DNA of 64,000 bases from Mastigias papua. Its lineage: Eukaryota; Cnidaria; Scyphozoa; Rhizostomeae; Mastigiidae. The stretch covers positions 2,594,017 through 2,658,016 of the forward strand of contig OZ025287.1 in the NCBI GenBank assembly GCA_964019165.1. The letters run 5' to 3'. The number at the start of each line of letters is the position of its first letter. Within the stretch, counting starts at the first letter, position 1. The notes beneath the pieces were generated by a model. The model saw only the letters and a list, made by a program, of their open reading frames with translations, did no database searches and was not told the origin of the DNA. The translations under genes and the position numbers were made by a program. Below, piece by piece: positions 60,071-64,000 of this stretch.

Positions 60071-60150
60071 CCTGGATGGCGCAATTGATTAGCACAGGAG
60101 TCTTCTGATCTAAACTTCGTGACTTCGAATCCGCACTGGGGCCAAAATAA
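60071..60150 (+). repeat. tRNA-like sequence, probably SINE head or tRNA pseudogene
   Basis: GCCTGGATGGCGCAATTGAT has an arginine-tRNA-like 5' half, and GACTTCGAATCCGCACTGG is a T-arm-like end. The acceptor and anticodon stems pair poorly. The segment sits inside a small inverted repeat (CTACCACA...TGTGGTAG). Confidence 0.45.
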
Positions 60151-60184
60151 ATTCTCCATTTGTGGTAGCCCACTCATGACTTAG

Positions 60185-60232
60185 TATATATATAAATATA
60201 TATATATAAATATTTATATATATATATATATT

Positions 60233-60320
<88 letters not shown>
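60185..60320. repeat. (TA)n array
   Basis: An imperfect TA run with TTTATATA variants, ahead of a Penelope-type fragment. Confidence 0.9.
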
Positions 60321-60921
<601 letters not shown>

Positions 60922-60945
60922 TTCTTCCAAACCCTGTTGCGTCTA

Positions 60946-60979
<34 letters not shown>

Positions 60980-60981
<2 letters not shown>

Positions 60982-61141
60982 AACTAAACCTAAGCCGCAT
61001 CCACAACGTATATAAATTACATACATAGAATAAACCACAAATATACTATCCTTTAAGTAAACGTTTCGATCAGAATCTTCATCAGTACTGATGAAGATTC
61101 TGATCGAAACGTTTACTTAAAGGATAGTATATTTGTGGTTT

Positions 61142-61146
<5 letters not shown>
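60980..61146. repeat. Penelope-type fragment with inverted hammerhead-like cores, second copy
   Basis: It repeats 60,321-60,503 in the same orientation. The core and its mirror meet at GTACTGATGAAG. (TA)n lies on both sides (60,949-60,979 and 61,147-61,210). Confidence 0.75.
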
Positions 61147-61210
<64 letters not shown>

Positions 61211-61214
<4 letters not shown>

Positions 61215-61453
61215 TCAAATAGCTCCAATCCTAAAGAAATTTTTAAAGACATAAATAGACCCTCAAGAAAAAATTCCAACTTTTAAAACGTTTCGGCACA
61301 AGCCTTCATCAGTTATAACATTCCAGGTACATACAGCGCATATATCACGATAACAACAAAGGAACAATATCTAATTAACTTACGACAATAGAACACTTTA
61401 CACAATGAAACTGGACTTACAATGGATAGCATTTGAAATTGAATGGAAGGGAA
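61211..61453 (-). repeat. Penelope pseudo-LTR, inverted copy
   Basis: It is the exact complement of 62,132-62,374. On the minus strand it contains AACTGATGAAGGCTTGTGCC followed by GAAACGTTTTAAAAG, a hammerhead-like core with a bulged stem III. Confidence 0.85.
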
Positions 61454-61757
61454 ATTATATTTAACATAAGAGAAAAGGGTGTTGGAGAAGCTGATACCTA
61501 CCGTCCCAGCGGGGTATAGAGAAAACCATGCGAGAACAAAGTGGGTGTGAAGTAACATAAAATGAAAAGGAAACCCAATATGACCTAGAAAGGACGATAT
61601 TGAGAGGAGAGAGATATCGTAAGAAAAGGTGCGACATAAATAATTAAATAGACAAGCATAACTGAATAAAAGTAGAAACCATAACATAAAATTAAAAGAG
61701 CAGGATAAATAGTGAATACATATAGAATAAACCAGCCAACTCAAATAAATAATAATC

Positions 61758-62180
61758 CTATGTGTCTACTTCCTTAACATTAAGAGCCCGGGGTGTGAAA
61801 GTGTCCAGCTTATGTTGCCAGAAACTTTCACGTGTCCTATCCCTCCCAATAAGTCTATCAATTATAGTGACACGAATGTCTTCCACGAACCCATGATGTC
61901 CTTCCTCAGAAAAATGTCTGAAAAAGTCCATCTGGGGAACTGAAGACCCTGACCTAAACTTACGATAACACGCCTTATAATTATTAAACCTAAGCCTAAA
62001 AGGCGTGTTAGTGCTACCCACATACTGAACACCACACACAACACAGTCAAACAAATACACAACACCCGACGAATCACAGTTAAACGAAAAGTTAATCTTA
62101 TACTCCTTACTAGTTGCGTGGGAATAGAATCTTCCCTTCCATTCAATTTCAAATGCTATCCATTGTAAGTCCAGTTTCAT
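61758..62180 (-). pseudogene. GIY-YIG endonuclease fragment of a truncated Penelope-like copy
   Basis: 140 codons encode the C-terminal endonuclease that Penelope elements use to nick target DNA. VVYLFDCVVCGVQYVGSTNT is the GIY-YIG core, with RLRFNNYK next, then EEGHHGFVEDIRVTIIDRL and RESFWQHKLDTFTPRALNV, the usual family ending. The reverse transcriptase that should precede it is missing. True endonuclease coding starts near 62,131; the first 16 residues come from antisense pseudo-LTR and are fortuitous. Confidence 0.85.
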
Positions 62181-62374
62181 TGTGTAAAGTGTTCTATTGT
62201 CGTAAGTTAATTAGATATTGTTCCTTTGTTGTTATCGTGATATATGCGCTGTATGTACCTGGAATGTTATAACTGATGAAGGCTTGTGCCGAAACGTTTT
62301 AAAAGTTGGAATTTTTTCTTGAGGGTCTATTTATGTCTTTAAAAATTTCTTTAGGATTGGAGCTATTTGAGTGT
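62132..62374 (+). repeat. Penelope pseudo-LTR, 5' copy
   Basis: It precedes the ORF at 62,419. The hammerhead-like core is at about 62,272-62,306. An orphan inverted pair of the same end lies at 23,163-23,312. Confidence 0.85.
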
Positions 62375-62418
62375 ATATATATATGGTTTGCTAGGAGTAG
62401 GTATAGAAGGATTGGTAT

Positions 62419-64000
62419 ATGGAGCGCGTTCAGTTAATAATTAATACGTTTACAAAGTTGTTGAAGTTGGAACATCACCGTAGTTTTTTGGAGTCATGTA
62501 ATGCCGTTAATGTTGTACCTGTTGGTCTTCGTATAAAAAAGTCATCGTCATGTATTGGAGAAGAATCGCAGGAGTTTGGTGAGTCATGGAGGAGCATCTT
62601 ATCCGTTGCAGAATCCCAGTTGCTGACACTGGTAATTTTACATTATCGAGAATGTTTACGGGAAGCAGAGGAGGGGGCATATGGAATTCTACGAAGGGAA
62701 AGACCGCAACTTACGAGAGAAGAGATGGAGCATGTAAGAGAGAGACTGACCATGATACATCAAAGTTTACTGGAGAAGAGAAGGAAAAAGATTCTCAATT
62801 TATGCTTGACGAGCAAGATAGAAGAAAATAATGGACTACTGAAGGGACTAGAGACAAGACAACATCACGATAGCGAGCTATTTAGTGGAAAGGACTTAAG
62901 AGCGGCGGAGAAACCGGTATTGATGGATAACAGTTTAGGTGATGAGAACAGGCAGCGAGACGTTAGTCCAGGGGTCGAAGGAGCCTTAAATGAGGAGGGT
63001 AGAGTCATTGGATGTTTTGTTAGCGCGAATGTGGTGAATCTTTCTCGCAGATCCCTTTCGGAAGAGGAAATCAATCTCCTCTCCAAGGGTTTAAAATTTT
63101 CACCCGTTCCTACGGACATAGATGTGGCAAAATTACGACAGGACATGGAAGACTTTAAACGAAGAATTAGACTTCGCTGGTTTTTCAAAGATAGAACAAA
63201 TGACGTTACTGGAACTAATAAATTTAAAGTTAAATCTTCTTGGAATCCTCCTAAAGGTGACCCTTTGCTTGAATCTTATCTTTCTCTTGTGGAGAAGAGG
63301 GTACTGTCCGTTTCAGCGGAGGGTAAGTCCTATCCTAATCTTTCTCATTCTGAGCTGTCTGCTCTTAAGTTTTTGAAATCTGATTTTGATTTAGTTATTA
63401 AGGAAGCGGATAAGGGGTCAGCTGTGGTTGTATGGGACAGGGGGGATTATGTTACAGAAGCTGCCCGACAATTGGATGATAGGCAGGTTTGTGAGGAAGT
63501 TGAGGTGGACCCCACTGTAGAATTGGGTAAGACCATACATGATAGGCTAAAAGAATTAACGGAGGAGGACCCGGGGTTAGAAGAGGTGACTGGTTACTTG
63601 GAGGTTAATGATTCTAGGCTAGGTAGGTTTTATCTTTTACCTAAGATCCACAAGGGTCTTAGTAGCGTTAAGGGGCGTCCAGTCATCTCTAATTGTGGTA
63701 GTATAACAGAGCATATATCGGAGTATTTAGATCACCACCTCAATCCGTTGGTCAGCTTCACTAGGTCTTACGTTAAGGATACTAACCACTTTTTAGCTAG
63801 GCTAGGTAAGTTAGGTAGCATACCGGATGGGGCTTTTCTCTGCACTGTTGATGTAGTAGGGCTTTATCCCAGTATACCCCATGGGGAGGGTCTTGAGGCC
63901 ATGAGGGAAGCACTGGGTAGGAGGGTTAATCCAACCGTGGCTACTGACACCCTGGTTGGGTTGGCATCCCTGGTCCTTAAAAATAACTATTTTGAATTTA
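62419..64000 (+). CDS. Penelope-like reverse transcriptase ORF, N-terminal 527 codons (open at window edge)
   Basis: The frame is open from ATG at 62,419 to the last base with no stop. The N-terminal 250 residues are charged and helical (for example EEMEHVRERLTMIHQSLLEK) and unrecognised beyond the family. From about residue 330 the reverse transcriptase begins: IKEADKGSAVVVWDRGDY, FYLLPKIHKG, GRPVISNCGSITEHISEYLD and LCTVDVVGLYPSIPHGEGLE, the last holding the first catalytic Asp. These are Penelope-type RT motifs. The YxDD box and the GIY-YIG endonuclease would lie beyond the window. The start is chosen because it is the first ATG after the pseudo-LTR in this frame. The intact reading suggests a young copy. 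Confidence 0.88.
   Translation, partial: MERVQLIINTFTKLLKLEHHRSFLESCNAVNVVPVGLRIKKSSSCIGEESQEFGESWRSILSVAESQLLTLVILHYRECLREAEEGAYGILRRERPQLTREEMEHVRERLTMIHQSLLEKRRKKILNLCLTSKIEENNGLLKGLETRQHHDSELFSGKDLRAAEKPVLMDNSLGDENRQRDVSPGVEGALNEEGRVIGCFVSANVVNLSRRSLSEEEINLLSKGLKFSPVPTDIDVAKLRQDMEDFKRRIRLRWFFKDRTNDVTGTNKFKVKSSWNPPKGDPLLESYLSLVEKRVLSVSAEGKSYPNLSHSELSALKFLKSDFDLVIKEADKGSAVVVWDRGDYVTEAARQLDDRQVCEEVEVDPTVELGKTIHDRLKELTEEDPGLEEVTGYLEVNDSRLGRFYLLPKIHKGLSSVKGRPVISNCGSITEHISEYLDHHLNPLVSFTRSYVKDTNHFLARLGKLGSIPDGAFLCTVDVVGLYPSIPHGEGLEAMREALGRRVNPTVATDTLVGLASLVLKNNYFEF

Larger units (their letters stand above)
61211..64000 (+). mobile_element. Penelope-like retroelement with inverted partial copy at its 5' end (runs off right edge)
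   Basis: Inverted repeats 61,211-61,453 and 62,132-62,374 (243 bp, identical by eye) flank a minus-strand endonuclease fragment. The right-hand repeat is the 5' pseudo-LTR of a plus-strand element whose ORF starts at 62,419. The left-hand repeat is the 3' pseudo-LTR of a truncated opposite copy. Such head-to-head partial copies are typical of Penelope insertion. Each pseudo-LTR carries a CTGATGAAGGC...GCCGAAAC hammerhead-like core. (TA)n lies to the left. Confidence 0.85.

Overview
The window is eukaryotic, AT-rich, intron-rich and repeat-dense. A gene set of DEAF1, TOLLIP and a lysozyme-like receptor, together with BEL/Pao, Penelope-like, PIF/Harbinger and LINE elements, many short MITEs and very long (TA)n tracts, suggests an invertebrate metazoan. 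A cnidarian such as a stony coral is my best guess, but that is inference, not something the sequence proves. No prokaryotic features are present. All multi-exon models below were assembled by hand from splice sites, codon phase and family similarity.

Layout. (1) 1-11,480, + strand: the last four coding exons of a DEAF1-like transcription factor, ending in a MYND zinc finger. The intron between exons 2811-2942 and 10395-10514 holds a complete antisense BEL/Pao retrotransposon (3357-9957). Its two 324-bp LTRs read as identical, it has a 5-bp target duplication, a PBS, a PPT and an uninterrupted 1867-codon polyprotein. (2) 11.5-16.2 kb: intergenic, several MITEs. (3) 35,868-16,203, - strand: a twelve-exon gene that I reconstruct with continuous phase at every junction. 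It predicts a 735-residue type I membrane protein: signal peptide, cysteine module, GH19 chitinase/lysozyme-like domain with the catalytic Glu apparently replaced by Asp, second cysteine module, about 270 residues of unrecognised ectodomain, one TM helix and a 120-residue tail with a YEEM motif. Its introns carry (TA)n arrays, a pogo-like MITE, a LINE 3' end, a SINE and hammerhead-ribozyme-like hairpins. (4) 36-46.2 kb: no gene seen. (5) 46,237-52,547: two PIF/Harbinger elements fused tail to tail as a 6.3-kb palindrome with one unpaired central base. Each arm has a full transposase and a Myb/SANT-like partner gene, and a 3-bp duplication lies only at the outer ends. (6) 52,632-57,058, + strand: a complete six-exon TOLLIP (C2 plus CUE domains), whose start codon lies about 85 bp from the palindrome. 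(7) 57.1-59.4 kb: non-coding with a 69-bp tandem repeat. (8) 59.4-64 kb: (TA)n arrays interleaved with a SINE, a tRNA-like palindrome and Penelope-like fragments, then a Penelope-like retroelement whose ORF (62,419 onward) runs off the right edge. An inverted partial copy carrying the GIY-YIG endonuclease lies just upstream.

The three host genes share themes of transcription, surface recognition and innate signalling, but nothing shows that they are co-regulated. The best candidate for an undescribed system is the membrane-anchored lysozyme-like receptor. The Harbinger palindrome and the hammerhead/(TA)n hairpins are the most unusual DNA structures.
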